Shown here one piece after another: positions 8,632 through 16,843 of a stretch of 64,000 nt of DNA. Position numbers and translations under genes: made by a program. A model generated the notes under the pieces. The model was not told the origin of the DNA, did no database searches, and saw nothing but the letters and a program-made list of their open reading frames with translations. Source of the stretch: Hydrogenophaga sp. BPS33. Its GTDB lineage: Bacteria; Pseudomonadota; Gammaproteobacteria; Burkholderiales; Burkholderiaceae_C. The stretch spans positions 868,001 through 932,000 of the forward strand of contig NZ_CP044549.1 of NCBI RefSeq assembly GCF_009859475.1. Direction: 5' to 3'. Each line of letters opens with the position of its first letter. The stretch's first letter is position 1.

Positions 8632-9870
8632 TCACTCCGCAAGCGCAGGCGCGGGCTCGCCGCACGCGCCACGCGCCTGGATGTGCGCGATGCGCGCGCT
8701 GTCGTAGCCGAGGTCTTCCCTCAGGATCTGGTCGGTGTGTTCGCCCAGCAATGGCGCCGCCCGCGCGGGCACGATGGGCGTTCCCTTGAGGCGGATGGGC
8801 GGCGCGATGTTGGGCAGCTCACCCGCGACCGGATGCCGCACGGTGGTGACCAGGCCCCGGTCTTTCACTTCTTCCGAACGCATGGCTTCGCCCACCGAAC
8901 GCACCAGGCCGGCGGGCACGCTGACCGCGAGCAGGCGCTCGACCCAGTGCTGCCGATTGCTCTGCCGGAAACGTGCGGACAGGTGTTCGTTCAACATGTG
9001 TTCGTGGCGGCAGCGCTCGGCGTTGGTCTTGAACTCGGGCCGTTGCGCGAGTTCGGGTTCCTCCAGCACCTCGCACAGGTTGCGGAACATGCGGTCGCTC
9101 GAACACGTGATGTAGAAGTCACCATCGCGCGCCGCGTACAGCCCCACGGGATGTGAAATCACCGACCCGTTGCCTTGCCGTGTCGGCTCGTTGCCGGTGA
9201 GCAAGTAGTTCATGCTGTAGTTGGCGGTGAGCGCAATGGCCGTGTCGAACAGCGCCGACTCCACGTATTGCCCCACCCCGGTATGCTGGCGCGCCAGCAG
9301 GGCGGCCAGGATGGCGCTGAAGGCGAAGGCGCCAGCGCCCACGTCCACCACCGGCGAGGCCGAGCGCACGGGCGGGCGGTCGGGGTAGCCATTGAGTGAG
9401 AACATGCCGCTGTCGGCCTGGATGACAGGGTCGAAGCCCGGGCGCGAGGCATAGTGGCCGTCGCGCCCAAAGCCCGTGATCGCGCAATAGACCAACCGGG
9501 GATTGAGCGCGGCGAGCGTGTCGTAGCCCAGCCCCACGCGCTCCATGGTGCCGGCGGCGAAGTTCTCCACCACCACGTCGGCCCGCCGGATCAGGTCGAG
9601 CACGACCTCACGCCCTTCTGGCGACTTCAAGTCCAGCGCGATGCTGCGCTTGTTGCGGTTCATGGACACGAACACGCTGCTCATGCCGCCCCGGCTGGGG
9701 TTGAGGAAGCGGCTGTCGTCGCCCTTGCCGGGCTGCTCCACCTTGATCACGTCCGCGCCCAGGTCGGCCAGCAGCATGGCGCTGTAAGGACCGGCGATCA
9801 GACGGGACAGATCGACGACTTTCAGACCGTCCAGTGCGGCGGGGGGCGTGGTGACCGGGGTGGTGGGCAT
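8632..9870 (-). CDS. CaiB/BaiF family III CoA-transferase, 412 aa
   Basis: Transfers CoA between carboxylic acids through an aspartyl-CoA intermediate. It has the family N-terminus GLKVVDLSRLIAGPYSAML, then ADLGADVIKVEQPGKGD and NRNKRSIALDLKSPEG. Asp176 in VVDVGAG occupies the position of the nucleophilic Asp169 of formyl-CoA transferase. ATG 9870 was chosen; an in-frame extension upstream runs into the promoter. It is the first gene of the leftward operon and would activate the substrate for the racemase just downstream. Confidence 0.9.
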   Translation of the reverse strand: MPTTPVTTPPAALDGLKVVDLSRLIAGPYSAMLLADLGADVIKVEQPGKGDDSRFLNPSRGGMSSVFVSMNRNKRSIALDLKSPEGREVVLDLIRRADVVVENFAAGTMERVGLGYDTLAALNPRLVYCAITGFGRDGHYASRPGFDPVIQADSGMFSLNGYPDRPPVRSASPVVDVGAGAFAFSAILAALLARQHTGVGQYVESALFDTAIALTANYSMNYLLTGNEPTRQGNGSVISHPVGLYAARDGDFYITCSSDRMFRNLCEVLEEPELAQRPEFKTNAERCRHEHMLNEHLSARFRQSNRQHWVERLLAVSVPAGLVRSVGEAMRSEEVKDRGLVTTVRHPVAGELPNIAPPIRLKGTPIVPARAAPLLGEHTDQILREDLGYDSARIAHIQARGACGEPAPALAE

Positions 9871-10037
9871 GGGCGCAGGGCTTGTGGTGAGGCTGTGTCG
9901 GGAGCGTTCGCGGCCATTGTGGTGATCCCTTCCCATATCGTCCAAAACGCTTTTAGTCTGCTTTCATATCCCCAGCGTCTGCCACGGCGCGGTGCCGTGC
10001 GCGAAACTGCCCCGCTACTTTGCTTCCACCTTCTGCC
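9871..10037. promoter_or_regulatory. Divergent promoter region (CoA-transferase operon / MaoC gene)
   Basis: 167 bases between divergent starts at 9870 (minus) and 10038 (plus). It must hold promoters for both. It has a locally AT-richer stretch around 9940-9970 (CGTCCAAAACGCTTTTAGTC), but I could not assign -35/-10 boxes with confidence, and the TGGT-N3-ACCA operator seen elsewhere is absent. Confidence 0.5.
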
Positions 10038-10922
10038 ATGCCACTGGATCCCCACCGGGTTCTTGCCCACCGCTTTCAACCTGTCGAGCAGACCTATGGA
10101 CCGCGCGACGCCATGCTGTACGCGCTGGGGATCGGCTATGGCCGGCAGACACCATCGGCGGCCGAGCTGGACTTTCTCTTCGAAGAGCGGCTGAAGGTGC
10201 CGCCCACCTTCGCCGTGACGCTGGGGTTCAAGTCGATCCGCGATGAGAACCTGGGCATCGACTTTGCGCGTGTGGTGCACAGCGAGCAGCAACTGATCCT
10301 GCACCAGCCTTTGCCGCCGACGGCGCGGGTGGTATGCCATCTGCGCGTGCCGCGCCTCGTCGACCGGGGCGCGGACAAGGGTGCCATGCTTTACCTGGAG
10401 CGCGAGGTGCGCGATGCCGACTCGCAGGCGCTCTATGCCACGTCCACCATGGTGTCGTACTGCCGGGGCGATGGCGGCTTTCGGGCTGAGCCCGAAGCAG
10501 CGCCGGCCGCCATGTCCGTGCCCAACACGCCGTGCGAGCAGGCCTTCGACGCCACCCTGCCGGACAACGCTGCGTTCATCTACCGGCTCAGCGGTGACTA
10601 CAACCCGCTGCATGTGAATCCCGCGTTCGCCAGCCAGGCCGGCTTCCAGAAGCCGATCCTGCATGGCCTGTTGTTGTTGGGTGAGGCCGGGCGGCTGGCG
10701 TTGGGCGCGTACGGCGGGCATGCGCCCGAGCGCATGCGCTCGATCCAGTGCCGCTTCACCCGGCCCACTTTCGCGGGCGACGCCATCGAGGTGGGCTTCT
10801 GGCGCTTGCCCGAAGACCCGCTGGGCGAACCCGACACCTTGGCCCTGGCGTTTCGTGTGCGGGTGCCCTTGCGCGGGGAAACGGCGCTGGACAACGGCCT
10901 GGTCCGCTTTCGCGCGAGCTGA
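10038..10922 (+). CDS. MaoC-like double-hotdog enoyl-CoA hydratase, 294 aa
   Basis: R-specific 2-enoyl-CoA hydratase (hydratase 2, as in the MFE-2 hydratase domain). Two hotdog halves are present; the C-terminal half carries YRLSGDYNPLHVNP with catalytic Asp187 and His192. The N-terminal half (to about 150) is the degenerate substrate-binding hotdog. ATG 10038 aligns exactly with the start of the paralogue at 47120-47974 (MPLD...), which supports it. It stands alone on the plus strand between two leftward operons and converges on the SDR at 10933 with 10 bases between stops. Likely hydrates the enoyl-CoA made by the dehydrogenase pair at 13669-15897. Confidence 0.92.
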   Translation: MPLDPHRVLAHRFQPVEQTYGPRDAMLYALGIGYGRQTPSAAELDFLFEERLKVPPTFAVTLGFKSIRDENLGIDFARVVHSEQQLILHQPLPPTARVVCHLRVPRLVDRGADKGAMLYLEREVRDADSQALYATSTMVSYCRGDGGFRAEPEAAPAAMSVPNTPCEQAFDATLPDNAAFIYRLSGDYNPLHVNPAFASQAGFQKPILHGLLLLGEAGRLALGAYGGHAPERMRSIQCRFTRPTFAGDAIEVGFWRLPEDPLGEPDTLALAFRVRVPLRGETALDNGLVRFRAS

Positions 10923-10932
10923 ACCGCGCCGC

Positions 10933-11739
10933 TCACTTGCCGGTGGACCCCCCGGCCAGCGCGCCGCCGTCCACCAGCAGTGCCACGCCCACCACGTAAC
11001 TGGCCGCGTCGGAACACAACCAGGCGATCGACTCGGCGATCTCCATCGGATCGGCCGCGCGCCCAAGGGGATTGGCGCTGCGCGAGACCTCCTCCAGCCG
11101 CTCGCCGAGCTTTCGCTCGACGAAAGGCGTTCGGACCAGGCCCGGGCACACCGCGTTGACGCGGATGCCCAAAGGCGCGAACTCCAATGCCGCCGATCGG
11201 GTGAGGCCCACCACGGCGTGCTTGGAGGCGGTGTACACGGCGACTTGCGGATGCCCCACCAACCCGGCGCGAGACGACACGTTGACGATGGCGCCCGAGC
11301 GCGCGGGTGCCATCACGGCCAGCTCGGCTTGCAGGCAGTTCCACACACCTTCCAGATTCACGCCCATCACGTCGGACCACTGGCTGCGCGGTGTTTGCAG
11401 CAAGCCGTTGACCGATTGCGAAATGCCCGCGTTGTTGACCGCGATATCCAGGCGTGCGTGGCGTTGCCAGCAGGCCTGTACCACGTTCTTCACCTGCTGC
11501 GGATCGGTGACGTCCAAGGCGATGGCCTGGGCCTGCGCGCCAGCCGCTACAAGGCGGTCCGCCAGTGCCAGGGCGCTGGCGAGGTCGAAGTCCGCCACCC
11601 ACACCTGGGCACCGGCATGTGCCAGCAACTCGCACGTGGCCGCGCCGATGCCGGATGCGCCGCCCGTCACCAGCGCGACCCGATCGTCGAAGCGGTGCTG
11701 TGGCTTCGTGGACCGGTCGGGCGCTGCCATCGTCACCAT
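10933..11739 (-). CDS. SDR-family oxidoreductase, 268 aa
   Basis: Classical SDR with TGGASGIGAA for cofactor binding, NNAG, VNVSSRAG (catalytic Ser) and YTASK (YxxxK), ending VALLVDGGAL. The start may be ATG 11739 (7-base overlap with the P450 stop) or ATG 11730; neither has a strong ribosome site. Closest in the window to the SDR at 604-1356, and like it next to a P450 and an EthD-like module. Likely oxidises the P450 product or a hydroxyacyl-CoA (inference). Confidence 0.88.
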   Translation of the reverse strand: MVTMAAPDRSTKPQHRFDDRVALVTGGASGIGAATCELLAHAGAQVWVADFDLASALALADRLVAAGAQAQAIALDVTDPQQVKNVVQACWQRHARLDIAVNNAGISQSVNGLLQTPRSQWSDVMGVNLEGVWNCLQAELAVMAPARSGAIVNVSSRAGLVGHPQVAVYTASKHAVVGLTRSAALEFAPLGIRVNAVCPGLVRTPFVERKLGERLEEVSRSANPLGRAADPMEIAESIAWLCSDAASYVVGVALLVDGGALAGGSTGK

Positions 11740-13664
11740 GTCACCGGCAGCGCTTCCACGCCGTACACCTGCGACATGGCATTGAAGCGAAGCTCTTCGA
11801 ACGGTACCGCCAATTGCAAACGGGGAAAGCGCTGGAACAGGGTGCTGAAGACGGCGTTGAGTTCCAGCCGCGCCAGCGGTTGGCCCAGGCACTGGTGCAC
11901 CCCGTAGGAGAACGCCACGTGGGGCTGGCTCTGGCGATGGATGTCGAAGCGGTCGGGGTTCTCGAACGTCGCCGGATCGCGGTTGGCCGCGACCAGCATG
12001 GCATGCACGCTCTCGCCCGCCTTGATCGACTGTCCGCCGATCTCCACGTCGGCGATGGCCACGCGGGAGGAATTCAAGTGCGCGATGGCGTTGTAGCGCA
12101 GCATCTCCTCGATCGCGCGCGGCACGAGCGCGGGGTCCGCTGCCATCGCGTCTTTCTGCTCGGGATGGCGCAACAGGGTCAGCGTGCCCATGCCGATCTG
12201 CGTGGACGTGGTGCCATGGCCGGCGGAGTACAGCAGGGCCGACAGGCGCACCAGCTCTTCCAGTTCGATATGGCCAGGTTGCAACTGCTCCTGGACCAGG
12301 CGCGTGAGCAGATCGCTGGCATCGCCCGGCTTCTTCAGGCGCTCGCGGATGGCGTTCTCGAAATACGCTTCCATGTCCAGCGTCGCCTGGCGGATCTCCT
12401 GCGGTGCGGCCCGGTGGTCGATGCGCAGATTGCTCCAACGCCCCAGCATCTCGAAATCCTCGAACGGCACGCCGATCAGCAGCGACACCACCATGACCGG
12501 CAAGGGGTTCGCGACCTTCTCCATGAAGTCCGAAGGCTGTGGGGACTGCTCGAGTCCGGCGTACAGGCCTTCCAGCAAGCTGTCCACCTGCGGCTTCATC
12601 TCGCCCATGCGCTTTTGCATGAAGTCGCGCGTGAGCATGCGGCGAAAGCGCGCGTGTTCGGGGTCGTCCATGTTGATGAAGGTGTTGCGCGCCAGCACCT
12701 GCTGCTGGCGCGCCTGCGAGAGCGACTGGAAGCCTGGCGTGTTGGGGTCGCTGCTGAAGCTCGGGCTGGACAACACCGCCCGCACGTCTTGCCAGCGCGT
12801 CACCACCCACGCTTCGGAGCCGTCCCACAGCGTCGCCCTGGACACCGGGCATTCGCTGCGCAGGCGCGCGTAGCCGCCCGGCGGGTTGAGCGGGCCGTCA
12901 TCGCGCGGCAGGGGCATGAGCGGCTTTTCGCGGGCGGCGGTGGAGTCGTGAAACGGGCATGTGGACATGGTTGGGGTCTCCTGGAAGGTCTGCGGGCTGC
13001 GGTCCGCCTGCGGTGCGGTCATCTGGAATTGCAGTTGGAAGGTTTCCACCACGGGCAGTGGCAGGTCGGGTTGCGCTTCCCGCAGCATCTGGCGCAGCCG
13101 CTCGGCGGCCATGGCCACCGCCACCGCCGAATGCCCCTCCACCAGCAGAGCGGCGGTGGGCGTGCCCAACTGGCGTCCGCTGCGCTCCGTGGTCTCGATC
13201 TGGCTGGCATCGGCGTTGGCCACCACCAGGTGTGCGCCAGCGACATCGGGCCACTGCGCGGCCGCGTCGCACAAGGTCTCCAACCCCGTTGCATCGGCGC
13301 GTTCGTCCTGCAGGCGCACGGTGGCGAGATAGCCCGCCGCGCTGTCGCCCAGCGAACGCTGGACGGCACACAGGCCCCGCACCGAATCGCGCAACAGGGC
13401 CACGCAGCGGCGCGTCCAGGGCGTGGGTGCGTTGAGCCGCGCGAGGTACTCGGGGCTGACCAGGGCATCGAAGTCCTCGGTTTCATACAGGATCAGGTAC
13501 GCGCGCTGCGCGCACACGGCCGCATACCGCCGACCCCGCAGGAAGCCGGGCAAGGCCAGGCGCTCGGGCATGTGCTCCTGGTTGTGCCAGGCGGTGAAGT
13601 CGGCCCTATCGGCTTCGTCCACCTGCGACCAGCTCACCAATGCGGCGCGACCTAGAAGTGCCAT
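11733..13664 (-). CDS. EthD-like domain fused in frame to cytochrome P450, 643 aa (internal P450 start at 12968)
   Basis: One uninterrupted reading frame encodes two proteins usually separate. Residues 1-232 are an EthD/alpha-beta-barrel protein ([22 protein letters not shown]), paralogous to the gene at 1-578. Residues 233-643 are a complete P450 starting MSTCPFH, with I-helix AGHGTT, K-helix EEMLR and heme loop [10 protein letters not shown] (thiolate Cys592, or 360 of the P450 part). AGGAG lies 9 bases upstream of the internal ATG at 12968, so the P450 may also be made alone. No stop separates the parts. The gene starts 4 bases after the acyl-CoA dehydrogenase stop. Either a true fusion or loss of one stop codon with retained internal initiation. 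Confidence 0.88.
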   Translation of the reverse strand: MALLGRAALVSWSQVDEADRADFTAWHNQEHMPERLALPGFLRGRRYAAVCAQRAYLILYETEDFDALVSPEYLARLNAPTPWTRRCVALLRDSVRGLCAVQRSLGDSAAGYLATVRLQDERADATGLETLCDAAAQWPDVAGAHLVVANADASQIETTERSGRQLGTPTAALLVEGHSAVAVAMAAERLRQMLREAQPDLPLPVVETFQLQFQMTAPQADRSPQTFQETPTMSTCPFHDSTAAREKPLMPLPRDDGPLNPPGGYARLRSECPVSRATLWDGSEAWVVTRWQDVRAVLSSPSFSSDPNTPGFQSLSQARQQQVLARNTFINMDDPEHARFRRMLTRDFMQKRMGEMKPQVDSLLEGLYAGLEQSPQPSDFMEKVANPLPVMVVSLLIGVPFEDFEMLGRWSNLRIDHRAAPQEIRQATLDMEAYFENAIRERLKKPGDASDLLTRLVQEQLQPGHIELEELVRLSALLYSAGHGTTSTQIGMGTLTLLRHPEQKDAMAADPALVPRAIEEMLRYNAIAHLNSSRVAIADVEIGGQSIKAGESVHAMLVAANRDPATFENPDRFDIHRQSQPHVAFSYGVHQCLGQPLARLELNAVFSTLFQRFPRLQLAVPFEELRFNAMSQVYGVEALPVTW

Positions 13665-13668
13665 TGGA

Positions 13669-14826
13669 CTATCCCGGCAAGCCCAGCACCTGGCGGGCGA
13701 TGATGGTGCGCTGGATTTCGGAGCTGCCACCGTAGATGGTGGTAGGGCGCGCCTGGAAGAACTGGCTCGCCGGGTTCAGCGCGTCCTTGCCTTCCATGGG
13801 GTCCAGGCAGCCTGCGTTCATCTCGGCCATCTCGAGCATGAACTCGGTCATGCGCTGGAACAGCTCGCTCTGGTGCAGCTTGAGCAGCGACACGTCGGGC
13901 CCCAAGTCCTGGCCCCGGCGCACCTGGTCGACAAAGGTTTCGTACAGGGCCTTGTGGTCTTCGAGGTCGAGTTGCAGGCGCACATAGCGGTCGCGGAACA
14001 CCGGGTCGTCCCAGCAGCCCATCTCGCGCGCCAGAAGGGCCACGCGGCTGAGCGCGTATTCCGAGTGCTTGGGGGCGCCCAGGAAGATGCGCTCGAAGCC
14101 CAGCAGGGCCTTGGCCATCGACCAGCCCTTGTTGACCTCGCCCACCAGATGGCTTTCGGGCACGTGCACGTCGTCGAAGAAGGTCTCGCACAGTTCGTCG
14201 TCGAGCGAGATGTCCTGGATGGGCCGCACCTTCAGGCCACGTGAGTCCATCGGAATCAGCAGGAAGCTGATGCCCTCTTGCTTGCGCGCGGACTTGTCGG
14301 TGCGCACCAGCGCGAACATCCAGTTCGCATCGGCGCCGCGCGTGGTCCAGATCTTCTGGCCGTTGACCACCCATTCGCCGTCTTTCAGAACCGCCTCGGT
14401 GCGCAGGCTCGCCAGATCGGAGCCCGCGTTGGGCTCGCTGTAGCCCTGGCACCAGACGTGCTCGCCCGAGAGAATTTTTGGCAGAAAGAAAGCGCGCTGC
14501 GCATCGGTGCCATAGCGGATCAGGAGCGGTCCGATCATGACCACACCCATGTCGTTGAGGCGCGCGCAGCCATGGCGCTCCTGCTCCTCCATCAGGATGA
14601 GTTGCTTGCCCGCCGACAGCCCCAGACCGCCGTGCTCGACCGGCCAGCCCGGCGCCAGCCAGCCGGCCCGGGACAGGGCTTCGTACCATGGCCGCGCCGC
14701 CTCGAAGCGAAGCCGGTGCGCCGGGTTGATCACGTCCAGCGGGTAGTGCGTGACTATCCAGTTGCGCACCAGTTGCCGGAACGCGTCGTCGCCCATGGCG
14801 TTGTAGTCAGGTCTTGATTCGGTCAT
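13669..14826 (-). CDS. Acyl-CoA dehydrogenase, large/partner A subunit, 385 aa
   Basis: FAD-dependent acyl-CoA dehydrogenase, FadE26/ACAD10-11-like. It contains CQGYSEPNAGSDLASL (FAD-binding loop) near 130, WVVNGQKIWTT and the C-terminal IYGGSSEIQRTIIARQ. At the position of the MCAD catalytic Glu376 it has Gly (YGG), so a base elsewhere or in the partner is expected. The next gene (14830-15897) is a second, divergent dehydrogenase three bases away. This suggests an alpha2-beta2 enzyme like FadE28-FadE29 (ChsE1-ChsE2), which act on cyclic-terpenoid or steroid side chains. ATG 14826 gives a full-length N-terminus. Confidence 0.93.
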   Translation of the reverse strand: MTESRPDYNAMGDDAFRQLVRNWIVTHYPLDVINPAHRLRFEAARPWYEALSRAGWLAPGWPVEHGGLGLSAGKQLILMEEQERHGCARLNDMGVVMIGPLLIRYGTDAQRAFFLPKILSGEHVWCQGYSEPNAGSDLASLRTEAVLKDGEWVVNGQKIWTTRGADANWMFALVRTDKSARKQEGISFLLIPMDSRGLKVRPIQDISLDDELCETFFDDVHVPESHLVGEVNKGWSMAKALLGFERIFLGAPKHSEYALSRVALLAREMGCWDDPVFRDRYVRLQLDLEDHKALYETFVDQVRRGQDLGPDVSLLKLHQSELFQRMTEFMLEMAEMNAGCLDPMEGKDALNPASQFFQARPTTIYGGSSEIQRTIIARQVLGLPG

Positions 14827-14829
14827 GGC

Positions 14830-15897
14830 TTATCCACCGCTGCGTTGCGTTTCACTCTCCAGCGCCAGACGGGCGTAGCGGCTGCGGTGCCAACCCGCCG
14901 ATCCGTACGCGTTCATCAGCACCATGCCTTTGCGCAGGTACAAGCCCACGTCGCATTCGTCGGTGTAGCCCATGCCACCGTGCATCTGCACCGACTGGCG
15001 CGCCACCAGCATCGCGGTATCGGCGGCGCGGCATTTCGCACGCGACACCGCCATCTGCCGCGCGGCGCCATCGGCGCTTGTGCCGTCCAAAGTCGCGGCA
15101 GCGCTGTAGACGCTGGCACGCGTCAAGGCGATCTGCAGCGCGAGATCGGCCGACTTGTGTTGCAGGGCCTGAAAACTCCCAATGGGTTTGCCAAATTGCA
15201 CGCGCGTGCCGAGGTATTCCAGCGTGATGTTCAGGCAGCGTTCGGCACCCCCGAGCAGGTAGGCTGCGGTTTGCAGCGCTGCTTCCTCCCAGGCGCCTGC
15301 GAAATCCGCAGCCACCGGTTCGCCCTGGGCATCCGAAAAAGTCACTGTGGCGCAGAAGCTGCCGTCCTGCATGGGCTTGGGCTGGATGTTCACGCCTGCG
15401 GCATCGGACGCCACCAGCACCGCACCCCCGGTGGTGGCCACCAGGAACGCTTGCGCACCCAGTGCGCCGGGAACGAAGTGGTGCGTGCCCTGCACCCGGC
15501 CGTTTTCCAAGCGCGTGGCAGGGGCCGCAGTGCCGTTGAGCGCAGGCACCACCAGGTGGTGGTTCGCCAGCATCTGCCTGCGCGCTTCGCCCTCGAGCGC
15601 GCGCACGCAGAAGGCCACATCGATCACCGGCTCGGGCAACAGCCCCGCCCCCAGCGATTCGGCCAATGCGCAGGCTTCGCGCATGCCAAGGCCCGCGCCA
15701 CCTTCATCGGCCGAAGCCCGAAGGCCCAGCCAACCCATCTCACCGATCAGCGTCCACACCGCAAGGTCGAACCCCGGCTGCTGGTAGCGCTGCGCGCGCA
15801 CGCGCGCCAGGTCCTTGGCCGGTGCCACCTCGGCCGCGCTGTCCTGCAGCATGCGCGCCACGTCGCCGTGGGTGTCCAGCATCGCCGCGCCCTGCAT
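14830..15897 (-). CDS. Acyl-CoA dehydrogenase, small/partner B subunit, 355 aa
   Basis: Acyl-CoA dehydrogenase fold with IGEMGWLGLRASADEGGAGLG, then GTRVQFGKPIGSFQALQHKSADL and QMHGGMGYTDECD near the C-terminus, but no EGT/EIQR catalytic tail. This matches the non-catalytic partner type of heteromeric dehydrogenases. Start ATG 15897 overlaps the stop of the SDR gene (TGATG); ATG 15882 is an alternative. An apparent longer reading frame upstream is antiphase to the SDR. Works with 13669-14826 (inference from adjacency and family). Confidence 0.88.
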   Translation of the reverse strand: MQGAAMLDTHGDVARMLQDSAAEVAPAKDLARVRAQRYQQPGFDLAVWTLIGEMGWLGLRASADEGGAGLGMREACALAESLGAGLLPEPVIDVAFCVRALEGEARRQMLANHHLVVPALNGTAAPATRLENGRVQGTHHFVPGALGAQAFLVATTGGAVLVASDAAGVNIQPKPMQDGSFCATVTFSDAQGEPVAADFAGAWEEAALQTAAYLLGGAERCLNITLEYLGTRVQFGKPIGSFQALQHKSADLALQIALTRASVYSAAATLDGTSADGAARQMAVSRAKCRAADTAMLVARQSVQMHGGMGYTDECDVGLYLRKGMVLMNAYGSAGWHRSRYARLALESETQRSGG

Positions 15898-16820
15898 CAG
15901 ATCGGGTCCCATGGGTACAGCTCCGGGCTGGTGCTCACCGAGAGGAAGTGCGGCTGCAGCGCGGGCACCGCATGTTGCGCAATCGTCTCGGGCGTCCAGC
16001 CCTCCGAACGGTGCACGCTGCGCAGCGGGCGCGGCTGGCTCATCAGGAAGATCTCGTTCATGCGGATCGCGAACACCTGAGCGTTCACCTCGCGCGCGGC
16101 GTCCGACGCCAGGAACACCGCCAGCGGCGCGTTCTTCTCCGGTGTCATCTGTTGCAGGATCTTGATGCGCGCGCGCTGTTCCTCGGTGTCCGACGGGATC
16201 GCGTCCGTCATGCGGCCCCAGGCAATCGGCGCAATGCAGTTGCTGCGGATGTTGTACCGCCCCATGTCCAACGCGATGGCCTTGGACAAGGACACGATGC
16301 CCAGCTTGGCCGCGCAATAGTTGGCCTGGCCGACGGTGCCCACCAGGCCCGCGCCGCTGGTCATGTGCACATAGGCGCCGCTGGCCTGGCGGCGGAAGTG
16401 CTCGGCCGCCGCGCGGCTGACGAAGAAGGTGCCGTTCAGGTGCACTTGCACCACCGAATTCCAATCGTCCACCGACATCTTGTGGAAGATCGCATCGCGC
16501 AGGATGCCGGCGTTGTTCACCACCACGTCGATGCGGCCGAACTGGTCCACCGCCATCTGCACCATGCGTTGCGCGCCGGCCCAGTCGGACACGCTGTCGG
16601 TGTTGATCACCGCTTGGCCTCCCAGGCCCTCGACGAGCGCCTGGGTTTCCTGCGCGGGCGAACCCGATTGGCCTTCGCCCTTGAGGCTGGTGCCCAGATC
16701 GTTGATGACGATGCGCGCGCCGGCCCGCGCCATCGCCACGGCCACTGCACGGCCGATGCCGCCACCGGCGCCGGTGACCAGGGCCACCTTGCCTTCCAAT
16801 GAAATGCTGTTGACTGACAT
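15897..16820 (-). CDS. SDR, MFE-2-type 3-hydroxyacyl-CoA dehydrogenase-like, 307 aa
   Basis: Resembles the 17beta-HSD4/MFE-2 dehydrogenase domain: VTGAGGGIGRAVA (cofactor site), VINDLG (NAD preference), VVVNNAGILRD, HMTSGAGLVG (Ser) and NYCAAKLG (YxxxK). The MFE-2-like subgroup oxidises (3R)-hydroxyacyl-CoA, which fits the R-specific MaoC hydratases here. ATG 16820 has AGAGG about 5 bases upstream. A paralogue is at 52917-53834, with the same ending style (QPRP-RSVH near the C-terminus). Confidence 0.9.
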   Translation of the reverse strand: MSVNSISLEGKVALVTGAGGGIGRAVAVAMARAGARIVINDLGTSLKGEGQSGSPAQETQALVEGLGGQAVINTDSVSDWAGAQRMVQMAVDQFGRIDVVVNNAGILRDAIFHKMSVDDWNSVVQVHLNGTFFVSRAAAEHFRRQASGAYVHMTSGAGLVGTVGQANYCAAKLGIVSLSKAIALDMGRYNIRSNCIAPIAWGRMTDAIPSDTEEQRARIKILQQMTPEKNAPLAVFLASDAAREVNAQVFAIRMNEIFLMSQPRPLRSVHRSEGWTPETIAQHAVPALQPHFLSVSTSPELYPWDPI

Positions 16821-16843
16821 GTTTCCTCTTCGATGTGATGGGT

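Noticed and set aside
9871..10037. Possible FadR-like operator in this divergent promoter
   Set aside because: Looked for TGGT-N3-ACCA and near variants; only TGGTGATCCC was seen, without the second half.
12969..13664. Separate stand-alone EthD-like gene
   Set aside because: No stop codon occurs before the P450 start; separate calling would need an unseen stop, so it is annotated as a fusion with a possible internal start.
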